In this document: piece by piece, positions 18,406 to 26,484 of the stretch | Numbering within the stretch: position 1 is the stretch's first letter | Layout of the letters: each line of letters begins with the position of its first letter | DNA from: Shouchella patagoniensis | Lineage (GTDB): Bacteria > Bacillota > Bacilli > Bacillales > Bacillaceae_D | Direction of reading: 5' to 3' | Assembly (NCBI RefSeq): GCF_002019705.1 | Contig: NZ_KV917377.1 | Coordinates: forward strand, 866,565 to 930,564 | Length of the DNA: 64,000 nt | Position numbers and translations under genes: made by a program | The notes under the pieces: model-generated | Database searches by the model: none | What the model was told of the DNA's origin: nothing | What the model saw: only the letters and a program-made list of their open reading frames with translations

Positions 18406-19068
18406 TTATTCATGGATTTTTGATACATGAGTGATATTGGGAAGTTCCGCAAGGCTTTCCAACAACTTTTCATCAACGTTTTGATCTATTTCAATCACCA
18501 TCAAGGCTTGTTCGCCCTTTTCTTTCCTTGACACTTCCATATGACCAATATTCACTTGGTGTTTTGCTAATAAATTACTTGCAGCTGCAATCACACCATA
18601 ACGGTCTTGATGCACAATTAATATAGCTGGGTGGTTTCCTGACAACCTTAATTCGAATCCATTCAGTTCGATGATTTCAATTTTTCCACCACCGATTGAA
18701 ACCCCTACTAGCTCAAATCTCTTTTCATCTTTAAAAAGCTTGATTCTAACTGTATTTGGATGGTGAGCAATTGCCCCTTCTTCATGAATAGAAACGTTCA
18801 TTTCCGACTCTTCTGCATAGCGATATGCATCACGAATGCGCTCATCATCTGTTTCATAATCCAGTAAACCACCAATTACTGCAACGTCCGTCCCATGTCC
18901 TCTGTACGTTTTTGCAAATGAACCATAGAAATATAAATCAGCCCGTTCGGGCACGCTACCAAACAACGTTCGGGCAACTTTACCAATTCGAGCCGCTCCA
19001 GCCGTATGAGAACTTGATGGACCTATCATAACAGGTCCAATAATATCAAAAACCGTCCGATACTTCAT
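18406..19068 (-). CDS. sdaAB: L-serine dehydratase, beta subunit
   Basis: Regulatory subunit of serine deaminase. 220 residues: N-terminal serine dehydratase beta domain (FDIIGPVMIGPSSSHTAGAA at the start) and a C-terminal ACT domain from about 148, likely for serine binding. I use the ATG at 19068 because AGGAGG precedes it and the protein then starts MKYRTVFDIIGP as in B. subtilis; an upstream in-frame start would run into the degV terminator. Confidence 0.97.
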   Translation of the reverse strand: MKYRTVFDIIGPVMIGPSSSHTAGAARIGKVARTLFGSVPERADLYFYGSFAKTYRGHGTDVAVIGGLLDYETDDERIRDAYRYAEESEMNVSIHEEGAIAHHPNTVRIKLFKDEKRFELVGVSIGGGKIEIIELNGFELRLSGNHPAILIVHQDRYGVIAAASNLLAKHQVNIGHMEVSRKEKGEQALMVIEIDQNVDEKLLESLAELPNITHVSKIHE

Positions 19069-19094
19069 TCCCTTTATCCTCCTAAAATGCCCAA

Positions 19095-19132
19095 ACAAAA
19101 AGGCTGCCATCATAGACAGTTGGCAACCTTTT
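19095..19132 (-). terminator. terminator between the DegV gene and sdaAB
   Basis: Minus-strand arms AAAGGTTGCCA and TGGCAGCCTTT (one G-T pair) followed by TTG-TTTG. No promoter fits between it and sdaAB, whose start is under 30 bases away, so the sda genes probably depend on read-through. Confidence 0.75.
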
Positions 19133-19134
19133 GT

Positions 19135-19995
19135 TCACGCTTGTTTTGTGTTTGTCATTGATAAAGAAACTGTGCCTGGCCCAACATGCGCACCAATCAC
19201 CGAACCGATTTCTGTTAGAACAATTGACTTTACATTAAATTGTTTTTTTAACTCATCGGCTAACTCATTAGCAAGCTCTTCATTTAAAGCGTGAGAAATA
19301 CCAACATGAACTTCACCACTACCAAATTCTTCTTTCAACAAGGCTATAATTCGAGCCACAGCCTTTTTTTGACCACGAACTTTTTCATGAGGGTATACTT
19401 CACCGGCCTCATTCAACGATAAGATAGGCTTCATTTTTAACAATGAACCAAGCAATGCAGACGCCTTACCAATCCGCCCATTCTTTTGTAAAAACTCAAG
19501 TGTATCAACCATGAAGTAAACCGTCGTATCCTCTAATAACTCCTGAATACGTTGCTGACATGTTTGTAAATCAGCGCCTTCAGCTGCAAGCTTCGCAATT
19601 TCAACTACAATAACACCAATTGCATAAGATGCTCGCTTTGAATCATACACATGTACGTCTAAATCGTTTTTCACTTCTTCTTTTGCAATTAATGCTGCTT
19701 GTGTCGTGCCACTCATTTTTGCCGATAAGTGAATGGAAAGAATGTGCGCTGTATCTTCATCAGCTATCTGCCGATACATATCTTCAAACTGCTGTGGAGA
19801 AGGCTGTGACGTTTTTGGCATCACATCACTCTTTTTTAATTTAGAATAAAACTCTTTTGGAGACAGTGTAACTCCATCTTCATATTGCTCTTCACCAAAA
19901 TGTACATTTAACGGGATTACAGTAATTCCATACTTAGTTGTGAGTTCTTCCGGGATATCTGCAGTTGAATCGGTTACGACTTTTATCAGAGCCAT
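19135..19995 (-). CDS. DegV/FakB family fatty-acid-binding protein
   Basis: DegV proteins bind one fatty acid; as FakB they present it to the kinase FakA for phosphorylation, feeding exogenous fatty acids into PlsX/PlsY-dependent lipid synthesis. 286 residues with the family start VVTDSTADIP (6-15), the ligand-binding SQPSPQQF (62-69) and LSAKMSGTTQAA (about 90-101), and C-terminal GPGTV. It starts 18 bases after fakA, which supports a FakB role. Which fatty acid it prefers cannot be told. Confidence 0.93.
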   Translation of the reverse strand: MALIKVVTDSTADIPEELTTKYGITVIPLNVHFGEEQYEDGVTLSPKEFYSKLKKSDVMPKTSQPSPQQFEDMYRQIADEDTAHILSIHLSAKMSGTTQAALIAKEEVKNDLDVHVYDSKRASYAIGVIVVEIAKLAAEGADLQTCQQRIQELLEDTTVYFMVDTLEFLQKNGRIGKASALLGSLLKMKPILSLNEAGEVYPHEKVRGQKKAVARIIALLKEEFGSGEVHVGISHALNEELANELADELKKQFNVKSIVLTEIGSVIGAHVGPGTVSLSMTNTKQA

Positions 19996-20013
19996 TTAAA
20001 TCCCCCTCAATGG

Positions 20014-21687
20014 TTACTCTACAGAAAAGATATAAGAATAAAGCGGTTGACCACCTTCAACTACATCAATTTCCAAATCTTCAAATGTAGTACTAGCAAA
20101 CTGCTCAATCTTGCTTGTCTCTTCTTTCTTTGCGTCTCCACCAGTAATAATGGTTAATACTTCCCCATCTTCGTCCACCATTTCACTAAGGAGTTTCTTT
20201 GCAGTCTCAAAAAGGTCAATACCGGATGCGACAATTTTCTTATCAAAAATCCCCATAAAATCACCTTTATTAATTGTCTGATTGTCCATTTGCGTATCGC
20301 GTACCGCATATGTTAATTCACCAGTCTTTACATCCTTCATTGCGTTTGCCATCACTTCTGCATTCTCGTCTGCATTCTTGGAAGGGTTAAAAGCAAGTAA
20401 TGCTGCTAGACCTTGTGGAACTGTTTTTGTTGGTACTACAAGCGCATTAACTTCTGCAACATCGGCGGCTTGCTCAGCTGCCATAACAATATTTCCATTG
20501 TTTGGTAAGATAATTACATTTTCAGCATGTACTTTGCTAATTGCTTGAACGATGTCTTCAGTACTCGGGTTCATCGTTTGACCGCCTGCAATAACTTCAC
20601 TTACACCAAGGCCTTTAAATAATTTTTCAATTCCATCTCCCATGGAGACAGCAACAATGGCAAACGCCGCTTTTTCTTTCGGTTTGCTTGGCAGCACTGA
20701 AGTAGATTCATAAGAACCAGTTAAGCTAGAGTGCTGCTCACGCATATTTTCAATCTTCACTTGAATAAGCGGACCATACGTCTGTGCTGCACTTAGTACA
20801 TTTCCAGGATACTCTGCATGGATATGTACTTTTAATAAGTCTTCATCTGATACCACAAGGAGTGAATCTCCAAACTCACTTAACTGTTTGCGGAAATCAT
20901 CCTCATTAAATGGATTAGCCTTTGTTTTTTCCTCATCAAACTGAACCATGACCTCAGTACAATAACCAAATTCAATTTCACTTGGATCTATATGGGACTG
21001 CGCGTTATGATGATGATGCTCAACCCTTACCATTTCTTCCATTTTTGGCTCTTGAAGAAAATCAATTGATTTCTCCCCTGTAAGCGCTTGTAGAAACCCC
21101 GCGTAAATATATACAAGGCCTTGACCTCCAGAATCAACTACACCTACTTCTTTTAATACAGGGAGGAGCTCAGGTGTCTTTGCTAATGAACGCTCTGCTT
21201 CTTTAATAATTGAAACAAAGAACGGAATAAACTCTTTTTGCTTTTTTGCTGCTTTTATTGCATATTTAGCTGTATCTTTTGCAACAGTCAAAATCGTTCC
21301 CTCTACAGGTTTCATTACAGCTTTATAAGCCGTTGTCACTCCTGCGTCCAATGCATTCGCTAACTGTTCTGTTGTCAGTTCACTTTTTCCCTCTATCGAC
21401 TTAGAGAAACCTCTGAATAGTTGGGAAAGAATCACACCAGAATTGCCTCTAGCTCCCATTAATAGCCCTTTTGCAAATGCACCAGCAACTGTTCCCGCAT
21501 GGTCAAAAGAGGCTTTTTTTACTTCTTTTACGCCAGAAGTGATTGTTAAGTTCATATTCGTACCAGTGTCCCCATCTGGAACCGGGAACACATTAAGCGA
21601 ATCAACTAAATCCGCTTTTTTTGAAAGCTCGCTTGCCCCTTCAATAAACATAAGGGCGAGCTTCTCTCCATTCAACTTACTAGTCAC
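20014..21687 (-). CDS. fakA: fatty acid kinase FakA (YloV)
   Basis: Phosphorylates FakB-bound fatty acids to acyl-phosphate. 557 residues: N-terminal DhaL-like kinase domain (1-200) with the ATP/Mg signature FPVPDGDTGTNMNLT (34-48) and GARGNSGVILSQ, a middle domain, and a C-terminal DegV-like domain (about 310-557). A run of four histidines near residue 224 lies in the linker after the kinase domain. Start is a GTG with GGGGGAA. It follows yloU and precedes the DegV gene, an arrangement that suggests the kinase and its substrate carrier are made together. Confidence 0.95.
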   Translation of the reverse strand: MTSKLNGEKLALMFIEGASELSKKADLVDSLNVFPVPDGDTGTNMNLTITSGVKEVKKASFDHAGTVAGAFAKGLLMGARGNSGVILSQLFRGFSKSIEGKSELTTEQLANALDAGVTTAYKAVMKPVEGTILTVAKDTAKYAIKAAKKQKEFIPFFVSIIKEAERSLAKTPELLPVLKEVGVVDSGGQGLVYIYAGFLQALTGEKSIDFLQEPKMEEMVRVEHHHHNAQSHIDPSEIEFGYCTEVMVQFDEEKTKANPFNEDDFRKQLSEFGDSLLVVSDEDLLKVHIHAEYPGNVLSAAQTYGPLIQVKIENMREQHSSLTGSYESTSVLPSKPKEKAAFAIVAVSMGDGIEKLFKGLGVSEVIAGGQTMNPSTEDIVQAISKVHAENVIILPNNGNIVMAAEQAADVAEVNALVVPTKTVPQGLAALLAFNPSKNADENAEVMANAMKDVKTGELTYAVRDTQMDNQTINKGDFMGIFDKKIVASGIDLFETAKKLLSEMVDEDGEVLTIITGGDAKKEETSKIEQFASTTFEDLEIDVVEGGQPLYSYIFSVE

Positions 21688-21707
21688 CTTGTCTTCCCCC
21701 TTTAATC

Positions 21708-22070
21708 CTAAGGATTCGTTACCCGAACCCCTTGCACAAAAATATTCACAGACTCCACTTCTAGACCAAGCATCTTTTCTAAGTGGTATTTCACTTTTGT
21801 TTGGACATTATGTGCAACCTCAGAAATTTTTGTACCATAGCTGACAATGATGTACATATCTATATGAAGCTCTTCACCTTCTTCACGAGTAATAACACCA
21901 CGACGAAAGTTTTCCTTTCCTAACAGATCACTTAACCCATCTTTAAATTGCTTTTGCGAAGCCATGCCCACAATACCGTAACAATCGGTTGCTGCGCCTC
22001 CTGCAATTGTTGCTACAACATCTTGTGACACATCAACAATGCCAAGTTCAGTTTTCATTTCAATAGTCAT
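21708..22070 (-). CDS. yloU: Asp23/Gls24 family envelope-stress protein YloU
   Basis: Member of the DUF322 (Asp23) family; staphylococcal Asp23 is membrane-associated through AmaP and linked to cell-envelope stress. About 120 residues covering a single Asp23 domain (GIVDVSQDVVATIAGGAA near 9-26, then the amphipathic beta-alpha repeat and INV-F-VQGVRV at the end). The ATG at 22070 follows AAGGAGG; the fifteen upstream in-frame codons are leader. Divergent from rpmB. Confidence 0.93.
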   Translation of the reverse strand: MTIEMKTELGIVDVSQDVVATIAGGAATDCYGIVGMASQKQFKDGLSDLLGKENFRRGVITREEGEELHIDMYIIVSYGTKISEVAHNVQTKVKYHLEKMLGLEVESVNIFVQGVRVTNP

Positions 22071-22090
22071 GGTTTGCCTCCTTCGATATA

Positions 22091-22101
22091 GTACAGTGTA
22101 C
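22091..22101. repeat. 11-bp inverted repeat in the yloU leader
   Basis: GTACA-N-TGTAC lies between the predicted yloU promoter and its ribosome site. Position and symmetry would suit a repressor site, but no regulator is indicated. Confidence 0.35.
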
Positions 22102-22130
22102 ATACGTACCGCCATTTTACTATAATGCCC

Positions 22131-22159
22131 GTTATTTTAAAAGCCATTTTTTACGTCAA
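22131..22159 (-). promoter_or_regulatory. candidate sigma-A promoter for yloU-fakA-degV
   Basis: Minus strand TTGACG, 17-base spacer, AATAAC. Strong -35, weaker -10. Confidence 0.5.
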
Positions 22160-22182
22160 GCATTTTTACTTGTCTTTCCTTA

Positions 22183-22211
22183 TTGCTTTATCTAATTGGC
22201 TATGCTAAGAT
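22183..22211 (+). promoter_or_regulatory. sigma-A promoter for rpmB
   Basis: TTGCTT, 17-base spacer, TAAGAT on the plus strand, about 58 bases before the rpmB start; divergent from the yloU promoter. Confidence 0.7.
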
Positions 22212-22268
22212 GTTTTGGTGACTAAGTCATCGTGAATTAACCCGAGACTGTTAAGGAGGTGGCACAAG

Positions 22269-22457
22269 ATGGCTCGTGTATGCTATATTACAGGTCGTAA
22301 AGCGCGCTCTGGCAACAAGCGCTCTCACGCAATGAATAAAACGAAACGCCGTTGGGGTGCAAACGTACAGAAAGTTCGTATCATGGTGGACGGGAAACCT
22401 AAACGTGTATATGTTTCTGCTCGCGCACTTAAATCCGGCAAAGTAGAGCGTGTATAA
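22269..22457 (+). CDS. rpmB: 50S ribosomal protein L28
   Basis: Structural protein of the large subunit. 62 residues of family length, with the start [20 protein letters not shown] and one cysteine (Cys5) only, so it is the zinc-free form. A perfect AAGGAGGTG precedes the ATG. It stands alone on the plus strand between yloU and spoVM, as in B. subtilis, and ends at a shared terminator. Confidence 0.98.
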   Translation: MARVCYITGRKARSGNKRSHAMNKTKRRWGANVQKVRIMVDGKPKRVYVSARALKSGKVERV

Positions 22458-22461
22458 CACC

Positions 22462-22498
22462 AAAAAAAACGCCTTTGCAGTCGCAAAGGCGTTTTTTC
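22462..22498. terminator. bidirectional terminator between rpmB and spoVM
   Basis: Perfect 10-bp arms ACGCCTTTGC/GCAAAGGCGT around a four-base loop, flanked by an A-run and a T-run, so it works for both convergent genes. Confidence 0.9.
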
Positions 22499-22579
22499 TT
22501 ACCCTTTTTTAAATGAACCAAGCATTGCTCTAACAAAACCTCCTAAAAACTTTGGCAGCTTGATCGTATAGAATTTCAT
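22499..22579 (-). CDS. spoVM: stage V sporulation protein M
   Basis: A 26-residue amphipathic peptide that recognises the convex forespore membrane and anchors the SpoIVA coat platform in the mother cell. The reading frame gives MKFYTIKLPKFLGG followed by VRAMLGSFKKG, almost identical to the B. subtilis peptide, including Pro9, which keeps the helix bent. GAGGAGG stands five bases before the ATG. It is too short for routine gene finding. It lies between rpe and rpmB, as in B. subtilis, but thiN, normally between rpe and spoVM, is missing. Confidence 0.97.
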   Translation of the reverse strand: MKFYTIKLPKFLGGFVRAMLGSFKKG

Positions 22580-22748
22580 AAGTCCTCCTCCTCGGGGCAT
22601 ACTCATATACCATTGCACGCCTGTTCAGTGCGGGCACACGGGAAGACGTAAGATGCTCTTAATAAGAATGAGAGAAGTCCGCGCAACTGGGGTCCTCATT
22701 TCCAAAAGAACATCATCCGTCTAAACGTGTCCACCCGTCGTTACTATA
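22580..22748 (-). other. spoVM leader region without a recognised gene
   Basis: About 170 bases between a candidate spoVM promoter and the gene. No reading frame of significant length, no thiN remnant and no terminator is visible. It holds only weak inverted repeats, so it is either an untranslated leader or spacer. Confidence 0.4.
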
Positions 22749-22777
22749 AAGGTATGCAGAAGCCCTAGGATTCAGAC
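22749..22777 (-). promoter_or_regulatory. possible sigma-E promoter for spoVM
   Basis: Minus strand GTCTGAAT, 13-base spacer, CATACCTT. The -10 matches the sigma-E consensus CATACANT at all but one fixed position; the -35 is only a partial match. spoVM is sigma-E-controlled in B. subtilis, which supports the call. Confidence 0.4.
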
Positions 22778-22783
22778 CTGTTT

Positions 22784-23428
22784 TTAACCACGAATTTGAG
22801 CAATTGCCTCTCCGTAATCCTGTGCTCCTAAAACAGCAGATCCCGCCACTAGAATTGTCGCTCCTGCTTGTATACATTGAATAGCCGTTTTTGAATTGAC
22901 TCCCCCGTCAACTTGAATATCAACAGGGAGCTGACGTTCATCAATCATTGACCTGATTCGTTTTATATTTTCTAACGCACTTGGGATAAATGCTTGTCCC
23001 CCAAATCCAGGATTTACTGTCATTTGTAACACAAAGTCAACATCTGCAATCACAGGTTCAATTGTATGAGTAGCTGTTCCTGGATTTAAAACAATTCCTG
23101 CTTTTAAACCCGCTTCTTTTATTGAATGAATTGTTTTATGTAGATGATTTGCAGCTTCAACATGAACGCTAATACAATCGGCTCCAGCTTGAACAAAAAA
23201 CTCAATCTGTTTTTCTGGATCGTTTACCATTAAATGAACGTCAAGTGGCAAATCCGTCTTAGGCCGCACCGCTTCAACCATTTGATGCCCGAACGTAATT
23301 GGTGGGACAAATTGACCATCCATGACGTCAATATGAATCCAATCAGCTCCCGCCTCCTCTAGTTGACGTACAACCTTACCCATTTCTGAAAAATCTCCCG
23401 CTAGTATGGAAGGGGCTACTTTAATCAT
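22784..23428 (-). CDS. rpe: ribulose-phosphate 3-epimerase
   Basis: Interconverts ribulose 5-phosphate and xylulose 5-phosphate in the pentose phosphate pathway. 214-residue TIM barrel with the start VAPSILAGDF (4-13), metal ligands in HIDVMDG (34-40, with His34 and Asp36) and HLMV (His near 68), and VQVDGG near the C-terminus (Asp of the catalytic pair). The ATG at 23428 follows GAGGAG and lies one base after the rsgA stop, so it is coupled to rsgA. Confidence 0.98.
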   Translation of the reverse strand: MIKVAPSILAGDFSEMGKVVRQLEEAGADWIHIDVMDGQFVPPITFGHQMVEAVRPKTDLPLDVHLMVNDPEKQIEFFVQAGADCISVHVEAANHLHKTIHSIKEAGLKAGIVLNPGTATHTIEPVIADVDFVLQMTVNPGFGGQAFIPSALENIKRIRSMIDERQLPVDIQVDGGVNSKTAIQCIQAGATILVAGSAVLGAQDYGEAIAQIRG

Positions 23429-23429
23429 G

Positions 23430-24311
23430 TTAATATCTCCTCTTTTGATTTTGAATTTCATTTAAGAACTGCAGATAATTCGCATGGCGAGTATCCGCAA
23501 TTTCTTCATCACTCACAGCCTGCTTCACCGCACAGCCCGGTTCTTTATCGTGAAGACAGCCTCGAAATTTACACGCATCCATAACTTGTACAAATTCTGG
23601 AAAACAAAAACGTAAATCTTCTGCTTCCATACCAATAAAATCGAGGGAACTAAACCCAGGTGTATCAGCTACTAATCCTCCTCCTATTTCTAGGAGTTCC
23701 ACATGCCTGGTTGTATGGCGCCCTCTACCTAAATGTTTTGATATAGCGTTTGTTTCTATGTTTGAATTAGGAATCAATGCATTTAACAAGGAAGACTTTC
23801 CCACACCCGATTGCCCAGCAATAACAGTGACATTCCCTTTAAACCAAGGTAGTACCAAAGTTGGGTCGTCTTCTTTTTCCGTCGAAGTGAGTAGAACGTC
23901 ATAACCAATCTTTTTATAAACATGAACTTTCTTTAACAATTGTTTACGTTCATCCTCACTTACTAAATCCGTTTTGCTCACAATAATTAGTGGAATTACA
24001 TCATTATGTTCAATATGTACTAAAAAACGATCCAGCAAAACAAAGCTAAATTCTGGCTCTTTTGCAGAAAAAACAAGCAATGCCTGGTCCACATTCGCTA
24101 TAGGCGGACGCACTAATTCATTCTTGCGCTCCTTTAACACCATGATATAGCCTTCCGTGTCATTTTCTGCCTCATACCCAACATAATCACCAACTAATGG
24201 CGTCAGTTTTTTTTTGCGGAATACCCCCCTCGCTCTACATTGAACGATTCGGCTATCATCCTTGACGTAATAAAAACCTGATAAAGCTTTTACGATCAGT
24301 CCTTCTGGCAT
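23430..24311 (-). CDS. rsgA: small-ribosomal-subunit biogenesis GTPase RsgA
   Basis: Circularly permuted GTPase that checks late 30S assembly. 293 residues: N-terminal OB fold (1-70), then the G motifs in permuted order (SKTDL near 117, GQSGVGKSS near 172, DTPGFSSL near 215), and a C-terminal zinc knuckle with Cys and His residues in the CKFRGCLHDKEPGC stretch. It follows prkC, the kinase reported to phosphorylate it in B. subtilis. Confidence 0.97.
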   Translation of the reverse strand: MPEGLIVKALSGFYYVKDDSRIVQCRARGVFRKKKLTPLVGDYVGYEAENDTEGYIMVLKERKNELVRPPIANVDQALLVFSAKEPEFSFVLLDRFLVHIEHNDVIPLIIVSKTDLVSEDERKQLLKKVHVYKKIGYDVLLTSTEKEDDPTLVLPWFKGNVTVIAGQSGVGKSSLLNALIPNSNIETNAISKHLGRGRHTTRHVELLEIGGGLVADTPGFSSLDFIGMEAEDLRFCFPEFVQVMDACKFRGCLHDKEPGCAVKQAVSDEEIADTRHANYLQFLNEIQNQKRRY

Positions 24312-24328
24312 AGAACTCCTCCTTTAAT

Positions 24329-24358
24329 AAAGAGGCGCGAAAATAACCGCACCTCTAT
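24329..24358 (-). terminator. hairpin between prkC and rsgA
   Basis: Arms AGAGGTGCG/CGCGCCTCT on the minus strand overlap the prkC stop and are followed by TTTATTAAA. The stem is good but the T-tract is short, so it is probably a partial terminator or an RNA-stability element. Confidence 0.5.
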
Positions 24359-26484
24359 TCTTCATATTCATACACATCAGATTGACGGTTAAACTCTCCG
24401 TTTATATAAACTTCATATGAACCCGAATAGCTTGGACTCACTCGTAATTCGACATTAAAATCACTAGTTTCAATTATCGTTTCTTCAACTAATACTCGGT
24501 CATCACCTTGAGAAGTTGCATCTTGTCCAACTATACGAATATCAAAGCTCTCCCCTTGAGCTTGTTGCTCTTCTGAAACAACAATTGTTTGGATAATTTG
24601 ATATAAAACACTTGGCTCTTCTTCATCGGTATCTGTTGGATCTTCAACCGGATCAGCATCAACTGGATCTTCTGCCTCACCTTCTGGCTGTTGAGGCGGT
24701 TCAGGCTCCTCCTCAATCGGCTCCGGTCCTCTAGATAGCACAATTTCTACACTGTCACCTTGTTCCATTGTCGTTAATGGCTCTGGCGATTGGCTGATTA
24801 CACGTCCTGATTCAACATCTTCATCGTATTCCCTTGTAAACGCACCAGCTCTTAGCCCTACTTGGTTCAAATAAGAGCGAACATCATCCTCAGTCTGATT
24901 TGTAAGATCATCTAACTGAATCGATTCCGGCACACTATACGTTAATACAACTGTCGTTTCAGCAGGAATAACCCTTGAATCTGGCGATGGATTTTGAGCG
25001 ATAACCGTATTTGGAGGTTCACTATTGTCTTCTCGTGCTTGCGAATCAACTGTAAAGCCCCTTTGAGTTAGCAGCCTTTCTGCTTGCGTTAAGGTTAATG
25101 TGCGATAATCGTCCAGACTTACTTCTTCTTTTGAAGCCGCTACAAATATGGTTACCGTTTGTCCTTCTTTTACCACTCTTCCGCCTCTAGGGTCTTGCCG
25201 AGTTACTTGACCAGGTTCAAAATCATCACTGGCCACTTCTTCTACCTCTGCCACTAAGTTGTTTGCATCAATTTCATCAATGGCCTCTTCTTCAGTTTGA
25301 CCCACTACATCTGGCACTTCAGTCTCTTCCACAAAAAACAACGAACTCCAAACAGTAAACGCCAAAATGGTCGCACCGAGCAAAACGCCAAAGGCGATTA
25401 ACAAAATCCAAAACCATTTCTTTCGACTTTTTTTCGGTTTTTTTCCCTTTTGCGTTTCTCCCTCATTCTGATCGTTACCAATTCGTTCAGAATGATTGAC
25501 GTTAGTATCTTGCAAATTTTCCTGTCGATCTAAATCGCTATTTACGTCTTGAGCAGGGATCGCTATCGTATCCTCCATGTCTTGCGTATCGGAAAATTCT
25601 CCTAACACTGGGATTTCTTTTGTTGTATCGTCACTCACTTGATTCATCGGTTCTTCTACTCGACCGTCAGGATCAAGCGCGGAATCACTTGCCAAAATAA
25701 GTTCTTCGGCTGATTCATAGCGCTGCATAGGATCTTTCTGTGTTGCTTTTTTAATGATGTTTTCGACACTTTGTGGAATACTTGGGACAATCTCTCTAGC
25801 AGATGGCACATCATTTTGCAAATGTTTAATCGCAATTGATACAGCCGTATCTCCAGAAAAAGGAATTTGTCCAGTAACCATTTCAAATAATACAATTCCT
25901 AATGAATACAAATCAGATCGATACGTTACATGTCCACCTCTAGCTTGCTCCGGTGAAAGATAGTGAACGGAGCCCATTACTGAGTTTGTATGTGTGATTG
26001 TAGTAGAAGTCATCGCTCGTGCAATACCAAAATCAGTAACTTTTGCTTCTCCATCTTCGCTTATTAAAATGTTCTGCGGCTTAATGTCACGATGAACAAT
26101 TTGCATTGCATGGGCATGTCCTACTCCAACTAGAATTTGTTTGAAATAGTCAAGAGCAACAGGGATCGCTAAAGGACCATCTTCTTGTATGACTTGTTTT
26201 AACGTACGCCCCCGCACATATTCCATCACAATATAATAAACATTGTCTTCTTCCCCTACATCATAAATGTTAACGATATTAGGGTTTGCTAAACTAGTAG
26301 CCGCTTGCGCCTCTCTTCTAAAACGCTTGATGAATTGTTCATCCTTAGAAAATTGCGGCTGTAAAACTTTTACCGCCACATGACGGTCTAATATTACGTC
26401 CAAAGCTAAATACACATCTGCCATACCGCCGCCGCCGATACTGTCCAATACGACGTAGCGGCCTCCAATCCGTTCACCTATCAT
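24355..26484 (-). CDS. prkC: PASTA-domain Ser/Thr protein kinase PrkC
   Basis: Membrane kinase that senses muropeptides or lipid II and drives spore germination and stationary-phase responses. 709 residues, longer than the roughly 650 of B. subtilis. Kinase domain 10-270 with the glycine loop GGGGMADV (17-24), Lys39, HRD (131-133) and DFG (151-153); activation loop rich in Thr. An acidic juxtamembrane linker (about 270-350), one transmembrane helix (357-384), three PASTA repeats (about 386-450, 455-518, 522-586), a Pro/Glu/Asp linker without basic residues (587-625), and a C-terminal beta domain. The ATG overlaps the prpC stop. Confidence 0.98.
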   Translation of the reverse strand: MIGERIGGRYVVLDSIGGGGMADVYLALDVILDRHVAVKVLQPQFSKDEQFIKRFRREAQAATSLANPNIVNIYDVGEEDNVYYIVMEYVRGRTLKQVIQEDGPLAIPVALDYFKQILVGVGHAHAMQIVHRDIKPQNILISEDGEAKVTDFGIARAMTSTTITHTNSVMGSVHYLSPEQARGGHVTYRSDLYSLGIVLFEMVTGQIPFSGDTAVSIAIKHLQNDVPSAREIVPSIPQSVENIIKKATQKDPMQRYESAEELILASDSALDPDGRVEEPMNQVSDDTTKEIPVLGEFSDTQDMEDTIAIPAQDVNSDLDRQENLQDTNVNHSERIGNDQNEGETQKGKKPKKSRKKWFWILLIAFGVLLGATILAFTVWSSLFFVEETEVPDVVGQTEEEAIDEIDANNLVAEVEEVASDDFEPGQVTRQDPRGGRVVKEGQTVTIFVAASKEEVSLDDYRTLTLTQAERLLTQRGFTVDSQAREDNSEPPNTVIAQNPSPDSRVIPAETTVVLTYSVPESIQLDDLTNQTEDDVRSYLNQVGLRAGAFTREYDEDVESGRVISQSPEPLTTMEQGDSVEIVLSRGPEPIEEEPEPPQQPEGEAEDPVDADPVEDPTDTDEEEPSVLYQIIQTIVVSEEQQAQGESFDIRIVGQDATSQGDDRVLVEETIIETSDFNVELRVSPSYSGSYEVYINGEFNRQSDVYEYEE

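Noticed and set aside
21000-21035. Four-histidine run in FakA as a special metal site
   Set aside because: It lies in a low-complexity linker between domains; without conservation data it is more likely a chance feature.
22580-22783. thiN remnant between rpe and spoVM
   Set aside because: No frame in either strand resembles thiamine pyrophosphokinase, and the gap is too short for more than a small fragment.
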